The translations under genes were made by a program, and so were the position numbers. A stretch of 64,000 nt of DNA from Streptomyces sp. KL109B (GTDB taxonomy: Bacteria > Actinomycetota > Actinomycetes > Streptomycetales > Streptomycetaceae), in NCBI RefSeq assembly GCF_030766935.1, contig NZ_JASERL010000002.1, forward strand, positions 1,116,001-1,180,000, given 5' to 3'. This document shows, piece by piece, positions 35,033 through 44,006 of the stretch (positions within the stretch are counted from its first letter, which is position 1; each line of letters begins with the position of its first letter). The notes beneath the pieces were generated by a model. That model was not told where the DNA came from, searched no databases, and saw only the letters and a list, made by a program, of their open reading frames with translations.

Positions 35033-36217
35033 TCACGACACGCGCGGCACCGGCGCGGGCGGCACCGCCACCGGCGGCTCCACCCCCACATACCGCGCCG
35101 CCGGGCGAATGATCTTCGAGTCCTCGGCCTGTTCCAGGATGTTGGCGCTCCAGCCGACGACTCGGGCCGCCGCGAACGTCGGCGTGAACATGGTGCGCGG
35201 CAGTCCGCACAGCTCCATGACCACGCCCGCGTAGAACTCCACGTTCGTGTGCAGTTCACGGCCCGGCTTGAGCTCCGCGAGGATCGCCTCAACCCGGCGC
35301 TCGACCTCGACCGCGAAGTCCACGAGCGGGCCGCCGAACTGCTGCGCGATGCCGCGCAGCATGCGCGAGCGCGGGTCCTCGGTGCGGTAGACGGGGTGAC
35401 CGAAGCCCATGATCCGCTCGCCCGCGAGCACCCGTTCACGGATCCAGGGGTCGATGCGGTCCGGGGTGCCGATCGCGTCCAGGGTGTCGAGTGCCCGGCT
35501 GGGCGCCCCTCCGTGCAGCGGCCCGGACAGCGCCCCGACCGCACCGACCAGGGAGGCCGCGACATCGGCCCCGGTCGACGCGATGACGCGCCCCGTGAAC
35601 GTTGACGCATTGAATCCATGATCAATGGTTGAGATCAGGTATTGCTCGATGGCCCGCGCATGCGCGGGGTCCGGTTCCGAACCGGTCAACATGTACAGGT
35701 AGTTGGCCGCGTACGAGAGGTCCTCGCGCGGTTCCACGGGGTCGAGCCCCTCGCCGAGCCGGTGCAGCGCGGTGAGCATCGTGGGGACCACCGCCGTGGC
35801 CGCGACGGCGTCCGCGCGACGCCGGTCCGGGTCGATGTCGTACACCGGCCGGAAACCGCGGGCGGCACCGAACAGCGAGAGCGCCGTACGCAGCCCGGCG
35901 AGCGGCCCGGAGACCGCACCGGCCCGCGCGATCGCCGGCAGCGCGTCCCGCACGTCCGCGGGCAGCCCGCGCAGCCCCGCCGCCTCCCGCGCGAAGGCGG
36001 CCGACCGCTCCGCGTCGGGCAGTTCACCGTGCACCATCAGGTGCCACACGTCCTCGAAGCCGCGGGCACCCGCGAGTTCGACGGCGGAGTACTGGCGGTA
36101 GTGGTAGAAGCCCTCGCGCCCCCTGACGTCCCCGAGTTCGGTGTCGGTGACGACGACGCCCGCGAGCCCTCGCGGCACGTCGGCGACGGGGGTGGACGCG
36201 GTCCCATTGATCGACAT
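35033..36217 (-). CDS. Citrate synthase 2
   Basis: A 394-residue citrate synthase (acetyl-CoA + oxaloacetate to citrate). The catalytic histidines are in ALSGPLHGGAP and MGFGHPVYRTEDPRS. The position normally held by the catalytic aspartate (NVDFYSG) reads NVEFYAGVV, an Asp-to-Glu change that may lower or alter activity. I believe this occurs in other actinobacterial citA-type enzymes. ATG 36217 follows GGGAGGAAAC. It is divergent from the HTH-citrate synthase gene, sharing a 97-bp promoter region full of TTGACT/AGTCAA elements. Confidence 0.92.
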   Translation of the reverse strand: MSINGTASTPVADVPRGLAGVVVTDTELGDVRGREGFYHYRQYSAVELAGARGFEDVWHLMVHGELPDAERSAAFAREAAGLRGLPADVRDALPAIARAGAVSGPLAGLRTALSLFGAARGFRPVYDIDPDRRRADAVAATAVVPTMLTALHRLGEGLDPVEPREDLSYAANYLYMLTGSEPDPAHARAIEQYLISTIDHGFNASTFTGRVIASTGADVAASLVGAVGALSGPLHGGAPSRALDTLDAIGTPDRIDPWIRERVLAGERIMGFGHPVYRTEDPRSRMLRGIAQQFGGPLVDFAVEVERRVEAILAELKPGRELHTNVEFYAGVVMELCGLPRTMFTPTFAAARVVGWSANILEQAEDSKIIRPAARYVGVEPPVAVPPAPVPRVS

Positions 36218-36251
36218 GTTTCCTCCCTGGACTTGATTTGACTGTCCATGC

Positions 36252-36285
36252 TTGACTCATCTGCTGTCAATATTGATTGAGTCAA
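36252..36285. promoter_or_regulatory. Operator-like dyads between two citrate synthase genes
   Basis: TTGACTCA (36252-36259) and its exact complement TGAGTCAA (36278-36285) flank a palindrome TCAATATTGA (36267-36276). A further TTGACT lies at 36238-36243. In GC-rich DNA such an AT-rich cluster is conspicuous and could bind the HTH-citrate synthase. Confidence 0.6.
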
Positions 36286-36314
36286 TGCACTTCCATCCGG
36301 ATACGGTGACGCGC

Positions 36315-37583
36315 ATGAGGGATCAAGAACCCGCGCCCGCGCAGCAGGCCCGCCGCCTGACGACCAAGGAGACCGCCGAACTCCTCGGCGTGAAGCCCGA
36401 GACGGTGTACGCGTACGTGAGCCGCGGACAGCTCACCAGCAGGCGCGCGGAGAGTAGGCGTGGCAGCACCTTCGACGCCGCCGAGGTCGAGGCCCTCGCC
36501 CGCCGCAACAGGCGGGAGCCCACGACCGGTTCGGGCACGGGCGAGCTCTCGGTACGCACACGGATCACCCTCATCGAGGACGACCGGTACTTCTTCCGGG
36601 GGGTCGACGCGGTGGAGCTCGCGAACCGCCACTCGTACGAGGAAGTCGCGGAGTGGCTGTGGACCGGCCGGCTGCGCCCCGGCGTCCGGTTCACCGCGCC
36701 CAAGGAGTCGCTCGGCGCCGCCCGCGAGGCCGTGGCCGCCCTGCCCGAACTCAGCAGCCCCATCGACCGGTTGCGGGTGGCGGCCGTCGCCGCGGCGACC
36801 GCGGACCCGTTGCGCTACGACCTGTCCGAGGACTCCGTACTGGGCACCGCCCGGTCCCTCATCCCGACGCTCGCGGCGGCCCTGCCTCTCGTACGGACGA
36901 CCTATGCGGACGGCGCGCCGATCGCGCAGCGGCTGTGGGGGCGGCTCACCTACAAGAAGCCCGACGAGGCGTCACTGCGCGTCCTGGACCTGGCACTTGG
37001 CCTGCTCGTCGACCACGATCTGGCGGCCTCGACGCTCGCGGTGCGGGTCGCCGCGTCCGCGCGGGCGCACGCGTACGCCGCCGTCTCGGCGGGCCTTGGC
37101 GTCCTGGAGGGGCCGTTGCACGGGGCGGCGAGCGGTCTGGCCCACCGGATGCTCCTGGAGGTCCTGGACCGGGGCAGCGCGGGAGCCGTGGTCGCCGATG
37201 AGCTGCGCGCGGGCCGCCGCGTTCCCGGCCTCGGCCACCGCCTCTACCCGCGTGAAGACCCGCGCGCGCAGGCGCTGTTCACGGCCCTGGAGGACCTGCC
37301 GGAGGCGGAACCGGCGCTGCTGGCCGCCCGTGACATCGTGGCGACCACCGCCCGCCACACCGACCTGCACGCCAATGTGGACCTGGCCCTGGCCGCGTTC
37401 ACCGCCTCGTTCGGGATGGCTGCGGAGGCGGGCGAGACGATCTTCGCCGTCGCTCGCACGGCGGGCTGGATCGCGCACGCCCTGGAGGAGTACGACGAAC
37501 GCCCGCTCCGTATGCGGCCAACAGGACACTACGTAGGGCTGCGTCCGCCGCAGCCCCTGCCACCGGTGTCCGCGGCGGAGTGA
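36315..37583 (+). CDS. Citrate synthase-like protein with N-terminal helix-turn-helix domain
   Basis: A 422-residue fusion. Residues about 13-65 form an excisionase/MerR-like helix-turn-helix (LTTKETAELLGVKPETVYAY, SRRGSTFDAAEVEALARR). The rest is a citrate synthase domain with both histidines (LEGPLHGAAS and GLGHRLYPREDPRA) and NVDLALAAF, where the aspartate is present but the following aromatic is lost. The combination suggests a metabolite-responsive DNA-binding protein that uses the enzyme fold as sensor, or an enzyme regulating itself. The start is ATG 36315; upstream starts (36252, 36285) lie in the operator region and lack ribosome sites. Confidence 0.9.
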   Translation: MRDQEPAPAQQARRLTTKETAELLGVKPETVYAYVSRGQLTSRRAESRRGSTFDAAEVEALARRNRREPTTGSGTGELSVRTRITLIEDDRYFFRGVDAVELANRHSYEEVAEWLWTGRLRPGVRFTAPKESLGAAREAVAALPELSSPIDRLRVAAVAAATADPLRYDLSEDSVLGTARSLIPTLAAALPLVRTTYADGAPIAQRLWGRLTYKKPDEASLRVLDLALGLLVDHDLAASTLAVRVAASARAHAYAAVSAGLGVLEGPLHGAASGLAHRMLLEVLDRGSAGAVVADELRAGRRVPGLGHRLYPREDPRAQALFTALEDLPEAEPALLAARDIVATTARHTDLHANVDLALAAFTASFGMAAEAGETIFAVARTAGWIAHALEEYDERPLRMRPTGHYVGLRPPQPLPPVSAAE

Positions 37584-37611
37584 CCGGGGCGGCCGGGTTA
37601 GGGTCACCCGC

Positions 37612-38568
37612 GTGAGTACGTGCACGACCGCCTCGCGGGATCTTCAGGAGCCCCTCGCCGGGACCGCGGCCACCGCCCGCACCTGGCTGCTGATCGAGCA
37701 GCCGGGGCCGTGGGGCGCGAAGGCCCTGGTCTCCAGCCACCTCGACCCGGAAGTGGGACGCGCCCTGGAGGCGGCGGCCGACGGGACGGGGGTCCGCGTC
37801 GCGCTCATCCGTCGTCCGGGGCGGCACGCGGACCGCCATGCCGCGCAACGCCGACGGGTGTACGCGGCCCACACGACTCCGGGAAACGCGTGGCTGCGCA
37901 GCACGACGGTCGACGCCCCTGAAGAGCTTCTGCGCCTCGACTTCGTCTCCTTGGGAGCGGGTCGGCACGGCGACTTCGGCGAGCCCTACGAAGGCACGCC
38001 ACTCGCGTTCGTGTGCACCAACGGGAAGCGCGACCGGTGCTGCGCGCTCCTGGGCCGGCCCCTCGCCTCCGAACTCGCCGCCTCCGAAGCGGAAGGCGTC
38101 TGGGAGGTCACCCACCTCGGGGGCCACCGCTTCTCCCCCACCCTCCTTGTGCTGCCCCATGGCTACGCCTACGGAAGGTCCTCGGCCGCCGACGTCAAGG
38201 AGATCCTGGAGGCGGTGCGCTCCGACCGGATCGTGACGTACGGGTGCCGCGGCAACTCCGCCTGGGACCGCCCTGGGCAGGCTGCCGAACTGGCCGTGCG
38301 CCGGGCGACCGGGGCGTACGCCGCCGGCGTCCTGAGCGTCGTACACACGAAGTCGACGGACTCCTTCGGTGCCCCGAATTCCACCGGCTCCCCCGATGCC
38401 CCGCACTGGGAGGTGACGGTCGCCCACGTGGACGGCCGTCGCTGGACGGTCACCGTCGCCCAAGGGTCCTCGCTCCCACCCCGTCCGGAGAGCTGTGACG
38501 CCGCCCTTGGCTCGCCGGCCCGCATGGACGTCGTCGCTGTGCGTGAGGTTTCCGCCGCTCACGGCTGA
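37612..38568 (+). CDS. Sucrase/ferredoxin-like family protein
   Basis: A 318-residue thioredoxin-fold protein of the sucrase/ferredoxin-like family. WLLIEQPGPWGAKALVSSHL is the family's N-terminal signature. VCTNGKRDRCCALLGRPLAS and THLGGHRFSPTLLVLPHG supply the Cys and His ligands for a probable 2Fe-2S cluster. The name derives from a plant protein; no enzymatic activity is established. The GTG start has only a weak ribosome site (AGGG). It follows the HTH-citrate synthase by 28 bp on the same strand and may be co-transcribed. Confidence 0.87.
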   Translation: MSTCTTASRDLQEPLAGTAATARTWLLIEQPGPWGAKALVSSHLDPEVGRALEAAADGTGVRVALIRRPGRHADRHAAQRRRVYAAHTTPGNAWLRSTTVDAPEELLRLDFVSLGAGRHGDFGEPYEGTPLAFVCTNGKRDRCCALLGRPLASELAASEAEGVWEVTHLGGHRFSPTLLVLPHGYAYGRSSAADVKEILEAVRSDRIVTYGCRGNSAWDRPGQAAELAVRRATGAYAAGVLSVVHTKSTDSFGAPNSTGSPDAPHWEVTVAHVDGRRWTVTVAQGSSLPPRPESCDAALGSPARMDVVAVREVSAAHG

Positions 38569-38654
38569 GGCCGCGCGGCCCCGTCGAAGCGGCCGGGGAG
38601 ATCCGCGCCACAAGGCCTTCGACCTGGGCCGACGGGCCCGTACGGTGCTGAGCC

Positions 38655-40316
38655 ATGAGCTCGACTCCCCCTGCCCGCCGACTCCGCTTCGGCCTGCCCA
38701 AAAGGGTGTTCGCCCAGGTGCTGCTGATGCAGGTGGCGATCGCCGCGGGAGTGGCGGTGCTGGCCACCGGGCTCTTCCTGGCGCCGCTCAGCGACCAGCT
38801 CGACGACCAGGCGATGCGCCGGGCCCTGGCCATCGCCCAGACCACGGCCGCGGAGCCCCGGATCGCCGCCGAGCTGCGGTCCTCCCGTCCCAGCCCGGAC
38901 GGTCCCGTGCAGGCCGCGGCTGAGCGGATCCGGCGGGCGAGTGGCGCCGAGTACGTCGTGATCATGAACAGGGAAGGCGTGCGCTGGTCGCACACCGACC
39001 GCGGCCGGATCGGGCACGTCGTGTCGACGGACCCCAGCGCGGCGCTGGCGGGCCACGCGGTCATGGAGATCGACGAGGGGACCCTCGGCCGCTCCGCGCG
39101 CGGCAAAGTGCCGCTCAGGGCCTCGGACGGGGCCATCGTGGGGGCCGTCTCGGTCGGCATCGAGTACGACAGCGTCCGCGCGCGCCTCGTCCACGCCATC
39201 CCCGGACTGTTCGCGTACGCCGGAGGGGCCCTGGCCGTCGGGGCGCTCGCCGCCTATCTGATCTCGCGCCGAGTCCAGCGGCAGACCCGTGACCTGGCCT
39301 TCTCCGATATCTCGGCGCTCCTGGCCGAGCGCGAGGCCATGCTGCACGGCATCCGCGAGGGCGTCGTCGCGCTGGACCGCGGCGGGCGGATCCGGCTGCT
39401 CAACGACGAGGCGCAGCGGTTGCTCGGCGTCGACGCGAAGGCCATCGGACAGCCACTGGACGAGGCGCTCGGCACGGGCCGCACAACGGATGTGCTCGCG
39501 GGGCACGTGACCGGGACCGACCTGCTGACCGTCCGCGGGCAGCGCGTCCTGGTCGCCAACCGGATGCCCACCGACGACGGCGGCGCGGTCGCCACTCTGC
39601 GCGACCGCACCGAACTGGAGCAGCTCGGCCGCGAACTCGACTCCACGCGCGGCCTGATCGACGCCCTGCGCGCGCAGGACCACGAACACGCCAACCGCAT
39701 GCATACGTTGCTGGGGCTGCTGGAGCTGGAGATGTACGAGGAGGCCGTGGAGTTCGTCGGCGAGGTGGCCGGGTCGCGTCGGGTGACCGCGGAGCAGATC
39801 ACCGAGCGGATCCAGGACCCGCTGCTGTCCGCCCTGTTGGTGGGCAAGGCGACGGTCGCCGCGGAGCGCGGTGTCGCGTTCGGCATCTCCGGTGACACCT
39901 GGCTGCCGGACCGGCTCGTCGATCCGCGCGGTCTCGTCACGATCGTCGGCAACCTGGTGGACAACGCCCTGGACGCGACCACCGGTTCGGACCGGCACGC
40001 GCGCGTGGAGGTGGTTTTGCGGGCGGAGGGCCGTAGCGCGGTCCTACGGGTACGTGATTCGGGTCCTGGCGTCCCCGCCGACCAGCGGGAAACGGTCTTC
40101 GTGGAAGGCTGGTCCACCAAGGAACCGCCTGCCCACGGCAAGCGCGGCATCGGGCTCGCCCTGGTGCGCAGGTTCGCCGAGCGGCAGGGCGGCGCGGCCG
40201 AGGTGGCGCAATCGCCCATCGGCGGCGCCGAGTTCGTCGTCGTACTGCCCGAGGCCCTCACCGACGAGGTGCCGGAAGCCGAAGAAGTGCCGGAAGCGAC
40301 CGGGGAGGCCCGATGA
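38655..40316 (+). CDS. CitA/DpiB-family sensor histidine kinase
   Basis: A 553-residue membrane kinase sensing C4/C6 carboxylates in related systems. It comprises TM1 (about 21-43), an extracytoplasmic sCache/PAS-like domain (about 44-180, GAEYVVIMNREGVRWSHTD, GAIVGAVSVGIEYD), TM2 (about 182-204), a cytoplasmic PAS domain (about 225-325), and a kinase core with phospho-acceptor His343 in QDHEHANRMHTLLGLLEL, the CitA/DcuS-type H-box. The ATPase has NLVDNALDA and GKRGIGLALVRR. It overlaps the regulator gene by 4 bp. Location beside two citrate synthase genes suggests citrate or a related acid as signal (inference). Confidence 0.93.
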   Translation: MSSTPPARRLRFGLPKRVFAQVLLMQVAIAAGVAVLATGLFLAPLSDQLDDQAMRRALAIAQTTAAEPRIAAELRSSRPSPDGPVQAAAERIRRASGAEYVVIMNREGVRWSHTDRGRIGHVVSTDPSAALAGHAVMEIDEGTLGRSARGKVPLRASDGAIVGAVSVGIEYDSVRARLVHAIPGLFAYAGGALAVGALAAYLISRRVQRQTRDLAFSDISALLAEREAMLHGIREGVVALDRGGRIRLLNDEAQRLLGVDAKAIGQPLDEALGTGRTTDVLAGHVTGTDLLTVRGQRVLVANRMPTDDGGAVATLRDRTELEQLGRELDSTRGLIDALRAQDHEHANRMHTLLGLLELEMYEEAVEFVGEVAGSRRVTAEQITERIQDPLLSALLVGKATVAAERGVAFGISGDTWLPDRLVDPRGLVTIVGNLVDNALDATTGSDRHARVEVVLRAEGRSAVLRVRDSGPGVPADQRETVFVEGWSTKEPPAHGKRGIGLALVRRFAERQGGAAEVAQSPIGGAEFVVVLPEALTDEVPEAEEVPEATGEAR

Positions 40317-40999
40317 TCGACGTAATCGACGTACTGGTCGTGGACGACGACACCCGCGTGGCCGACGTCAACGCCGCCTATGTGGCGAAGGTTCCCGGCT
40401 TCCGCGTCGCGGCCACCGCGCACAGCGCGGCGGAGGCGCTCGACCGGATCGAGGATCGCCATGTCGACCTGGTGCTGCTCGACCACTATCTGCCGGACCG
40501 GACGGGCCTCGCACTCGCCCGGACGGTGCGCGAACGCGGCCACCAGATCGACGTGATCATGGTGACCGCGGCGCGGGACGTGGGGACCGTACAGGCCGCG
40601 ATGCGCCATGGGGCGCTGCAGTACCTGGTCAAGCCGTTCTCGTTCGCGGGCCTGCGGGGCAAGTTGGAGGCGTACGCGACGCTGCGGCGCACCCTGGACG
40701 GCGGTGGCGAGGCGGAGCAGGCGGAGGTCGACCGGATCTTCGGCGCGCTCTCCTCCGGGCCCGCGCCTGAGCTGCCCAAGGGACACTCCCCCACCACCGC
40801 CGACCTGGTACGCAGGGCGATGATGACCGCCGAAGGCCCGCTCTCGGCGCAGGAGTTGGCCGACGTCACCGGGCTGAGCCGGCAGACCGCCCAGCGCTAT
40901 CTGAAGCTCCTGGAGCGGACCGGGCGGGTGCGGCTCAGCCTGAAGTACGGCGACACCGGGCGGCCCGAGCACCGCTACGAGTGGGCGGCCAGCCTCTGA
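40313..40999 (+). CDS. CitB/DpiA-family response regulator
   Basis: A 228-residue regulator with receiver domain (1-120; acidic pocket Asp11-Asp13, phospho-acceptor Asp57 in LVLLDHYLP, Lys in YLVKPFSF). The C-terminal helix-turn-helix (about 170-225) shows MTAEGPLSAQELADVTGLSR and TAQRYLKLLERTGRV. The ATGA overlap with the kinase gene fixes the pair. Targets probably include carboxylate uptake or TCA genes nearby, such as the symporter convergently placed 62 bp away. An imperfect 21-bp direct repeat follows the stop (41004-41042). Confidence 0.94.
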   Translation: MIDVIDVLVVDDDTRVADVNAAYVAKVPGFRVAATAHSAAEALDRIEDRHVDLVLLDHYLPDRTGLALARTVRERGHQIDVIMVTAARDVGTVQAAMRHGALQYLVKPFSFAGLRGKLEAYATLRRTLDGGGEAEQAEVDRIFGALSSGPAPELPKGHSPTTADLVRRAMMTAEGPLSAQELADVTGLSRQTAQRYLKLLERTGRVRLSLKYGDTGRPEHRYEWAASL

Positions 41000-41061
41000 C
41001 GATGCCCGGGAGGGGCTGCCCATGGCCCGGGAGGGGCCGCCCGCGCCCCGAAAGGGCCGCG

Positions 41062-42663
41062 TCAGACCGCCCCGGCGCCGGTGAGCGCCCTTACCTCGGT
41101 CTCCGCGTGCTTGGCCTCGTCCGGCTCCTCCGGGGACGTCACGGTGCCCAGCCAGCCCGCGAGGAAGCCGAGCGGAATCGAGACGAGACCGGGGTTCTCC
41201 AGCGGGAAGAACTGGAAGTCCACTCCGGGGAACAGCGAGGCGGGGCTCCCGGAGACCACCGGCGACAGCACCACGAGCACCAGCGCGGGCACCAGACCGC
41301 CGTACACCGACCACACGGCGCCCCGCGTCGTGAAGCCGCGCCAGAACAGCGAGTAGAGCAGCACCGGCAGATTGGCCGACGCGGCGACGGCGAACGCGAG
41401 ACCGACCAGGAACGCCACGTTCAGATCCCGCGCGAGCAGCCCAAGACCGATCGCGAGCGCGCCGACACCGGCCGCGGCGACCCGCGCCACCGCGACCTCG
41501 CTGTACTTCGATCCGCCGCCCCGGCCGCCCCTGCGGAGCGAGGCGTACAGGTCGTGCGCCACGGACGCCGAGGACGCCAGCGTGATCCCGGCGACGACGG
41601 CGAGGATCGTGGCGAAGGCGACCGCGGCGACGATCGCGAACAGCGCCGTCCCGCCCGTGGAGTCCGCGCCGCCGCCCAGGTCGAGGGCGAGCAGCGGAAC
41701 CGCCGTGTTCCCCGCGGCGTTCGACCCCCGTACGGCATCGGACCCCACGACGGCCGCGGCACCGAACCCGAGCACGATCGTCATCAGGTAGAAGCTGCCG
41801 ATGAGCCCGATGGACCACACGACCGAGCGGCGCGCGGCCCGTGCGGTCGGCACGGTGTAGAAGCGCGACAGGATGTGCGGAAGGCCCGCCGTGCCGAGCA
41901 CGAGCGCGAGGCCCAGGCTGATGAAGTCGAATCGCGCGGTCCAGCTTCCGCCGTACTTCAGACCGGGCACGAGGAAGTCCGAGCCGTGCCCGCTGCGTGC
42001 GGCGGCGGTGCGCAGCAGCTGGTCGAAGTCGCCGTGGAAGCGCGCCAGGACGAGCACCGTCAGGGCGATCGCCCCGCCCATGAGCAGGACGGCCTTCACG
42101 ATCTGGATCCACGTGGTGGCCCGCATCCCTCCCAACGACACATAGATGACCATGAGCGCGCCCACGCCGACGACGGTCCATGCCTGCGCGGCGCCACTCG
42201 CCTCCCCCAGCAGCAGCGCGACCAGGCTTCCCGCGCCCACCATCTGCGCCACCAGATAGAGAACGGACACGGTCACCGAGGAAGTTCCCGCGGCGATCCG
42301 CACGGGCCGCTCCCGCATCCGGGCCGCGACGACGTCGGCGAGCGTGAACCGGCCGCAGTTGCGCACCAGTTCGGCGACGAGGAAGAGCACGACGAGCCAG
42401 GCCACGAGGAAGCCGACCGAGTACAGCAGCCCGTCGTAGCCGAACAGTGCGATGAGGCCGGAGATGCCGAGGAAGGACGCGGCCGACATGTAGTCGCCCG
42501 CGATGGCGAATCCGTTCTCCATGGGCGAGAACAGTCGGCCGCCCGCGTAGAACTCCTCCGCCGAACCGTGCCGCTTGCGGCTCGCCCAGGTCGTGATGGC
42601 GAGCGTCACCGCCACGAACACGCTGAACAGGACCAGGGCCAGGGTCTGATGCGTCCCCGTCAC
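41062..42663 (-). CDS. Sodium:solute symporter, acetate permease-like
   Basis: A 533-residue SSS-family symporter with about 13 TM segments. YAGGRLFSPMENGFAIAGDY and SAASFLGISGLIALFGYDGL form the sodium/substrate site region shared with ActP acetate permease. IYVSLGGMRATTWIQIVKAV and GTAGLPHILSRFYTVPTARA are family signatures. It probably imports acetate or another short monocarboxylate with Na+. The GTG start overlaps the upstream DUF485 gene by 4 bp, the usual YjcH-ActP arrangement. It lies between the CitAB-type and NarL-type two-component systems, either of which might control it. Confidence 0.92.
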   Translation of the reverse strand: MTGTHQTLALVLFSVFVAVTLAITTWASRKRHGSAEEFYAGGRLFSPMENGFAIAGDYMSAASFLGISGLIALFGYDGLLYSVGFLVAWLVVLFLVAELVRNCGRFTLADVVAARMRERPVRIAAGTSSVTVSVLYLVAQMVGAGSLVALLLGEASGAAQAWTVVGVGALMVIYVSLGGMRATTWIQIVKAVLLMGGAIALTVLVLARFHGDFDQLLRTAAARSGHGSDFLVPGLKYGGSWTARFDFISLGLALVLGTAGLPHILSRFYTVPTARAARRSVVWSIGLIGSFYLMTIVLGFGAAAVVGSDAVRGSNAAGNTAVPLLALDLGGGADSTGGTALFAIVAAVAFATILAVVAGITLASSASVAHDLYASLRRGGRGGGSKYSEVAVARVAAAGVGALAIGLGLLARDLNVAFLVGLAFAVAASANLPVLLYSLFWRGFTTRGAVWSVYGGLVPALVLVVLSPVVSGSPASLFPGVDFQFFPLENPGLVSIPLGFLAGWLGTVTSPEEPDEAKHAETEVRALTGAGAV

Positions 42664-43205
42664 CGCTGGCCGCCCTCGCCGCGTGCAGCACCGTTTCCGC
42701 TCGTGCGTGCCTGCTCGCCGATACCGCGCGTCATCTCCTGCGTGTCCCACCGCAGTTCGAGCGCCGCCCGGTCGCGGCGCAGCCTCGCATGGCGTACGTA
42801 CAGCCAGGTCAGCAGGAACGTACTGGCGAACTGCCCGAGCCCCGCCAGCATCGCCACGTTCACGGCGCCCGCGACCGGTTCGGCCATCAGGCCGGGCGCC
42901 GTTGTGGCGGTGACGACGTACGCGACGTACCAGACGAAGAAGATCACAGCAGCCGGGACGACGAACCGCCGGTAGCGCCCGCGCACTTCCTGGAACGCCG
43001 CGCTGCGCTGCACCTCCAGATAGACCCCCGCGGTGCTCCGCTCGGCGGCCACGGCGCGGGCCGGCGCGGCGGACGTCCGCGTCCGCCCGTCAGGCGCTCG
43101 CCGCTCGCCCCACGCCGAGTCCAGCGGGTCGTACCAAGGGTCGCCGGTGCCCGCCGCGGCACCGGCCCTGGGCCGCGCGGTCGCGCGCCCGTCGTGCTTG
43201 TCCAC
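42660..43205 (-). CDS. DUF485 membrane protein, symporter partner
   Basis: A 181-residue protein. The N-terminal half is hydrophilic and disordered. The C-terminal half is a DUF485 domain with SAAFQEVRGRYRRFVVPAAV, two TM helices (about 83-104 and 115-138) and LTWLYVRHARLRRDRAALEL. This is the YjcH-type protein that accompanies ActP symporters. Its N-terminus is about 70 residues longer than in E. coli YjcH. The GTG start follows AAGGAGAG. It is coupled to the symporter gene by a GTGA overlap. Confidence 0.9.
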   Translation of the reverse strand: MDKHDGRATARPRAGAAAGTGDPWYDPLDSAWGERRAPDGRTRTSAAPARAVAAERSTAGVYLEVQRSAAFQEVRGRYRRFVVPAAVIFFVWYVAYVVTATTAPGLMAEPVAGAVNVAMLAGLGQFASTFLLTWLYVRHARLRRDRAALELRWDTQEMTRGIGEQARTSGNGAARGEGGQR

Positions 43206-43298
43206 CGAACTCTCCTTGTCCGCGGCCCACTTCGGCCGCGTGCCAAGGATGGACAGACCGGGAAGATCCCGGACTCTCCTCGCAGACCCTTCACCCCA

Positions 43299-44006
43299 TT
43301 AGGTGATGGCCGTCCCCGGCGGCTTCGCGAGCCCGTGCCGGTACGCGTAACGGACCGCCTGGGCGCGGTCCTTGAGCCCGGCCTTCGCGAACAGGTTGTT
43401 GATATGGGTCTTCACCGTGGCCGTGGAGACGTGCAGGGACCGGGCGATCTCCTGGTTCGTCAGGCCGTCCGCGATCAGCACCAGGACCTCGGCCTCCCGC
43501 ACCGTGAGTCCGTCCGGCGGCTCCTGGGGCTCCGGCACGGTGGCCTCGGGCTGCGAGAGTCTCTCCAGCAGCCGCCGCTGGATCTTCGGCGAGAGTCCCG
43601 CGTCACCGGACAGCACATCCTCCACCGCCCGGACGATCTCCTCCCCTCCCGCGTCCTTCGTGAGATAGCCGCGCGCTCCCGCCTTGAGGGCCGGAAAGAG
43701 CGAGTCGTCGTCGGCGTACGTGGTCAGGACGACGACCTGGGTGCCGGGGTACTCCTGCCGAATCCGTCTGGTCGCCTCCGCACCGTCGCAACGCGGCATC
43801 CGCAGATCCATCAGGACGACGTCCGGGGCCAGTTCGGCCACGAGTGCGACCGCCTCGTCACCGTCTCCCCCGGAGCCGACGACCTCGATCCCGGGCAGCA
43901 GCCCGAGCAGCATCACGATGCCTTCGCGCACCACCGTCTGGTCGTCGACCACCACCACGCGGGCCGGTGGCCTCCCCGCGCTCGCCCCCGCCTCGACCCC
44001 GCTCAT
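43299..44006 (-). CDS. NarL/FixJ-family response regulator
   Basis: A 235-residue regulator with receiver domain (Asp21-Asp22, phospho-acceptor Asp67 in VVLMDLRMP, Lys in GYLTKDAGG). The C-terminal LuxR-type HTH contains LTVREAEVLVLIADGLTNQE and HVSTATVKTHINNLFAKAGL. ATG 44006 overlaps the kinase stop by 4 bp; the extra 13 codons to 44045 are unlikely. It is the last gene of a DUF1453-kinase-regulator operon. Confidence 0.95.
   Translation of the reverse strand: MSGVEAGASAGRPPARVVVVDDQTVVREGIVMLLGLLPGIEVVGSGGDGDEAVALVAELAPDVVLMDLRMPRCDGAEATRRIRQEYPGTQVVVLTTYADDDSLFPALKAGARGYLTKDAGGEEIVRAVEDVLSGDAGLSPKIQRRLLERLSQPEATVPEPQEPPDGLTVREAEVLVLIADGLTNQEIARSLHVSTATVKTHINNLFAKAGLKDRAQAVRYAYRHGLAKPPGTAIT

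Noticed and set aside
41004..41042. 18-bp direct repeat after the CitB-like gene as regulatory site
   Set aside because: It is GC-only low-complexity sequence in a 62-bp convergent gap with no symmetry; probably a local duplication.
39254..42691. 1145-residue minus-strand ORF
   Set aside because: Arg/Gly/Pro-rich frame with no domain; it is a shadow of the kinase, regulator and symporter genes, as is common in high-GC DNA.
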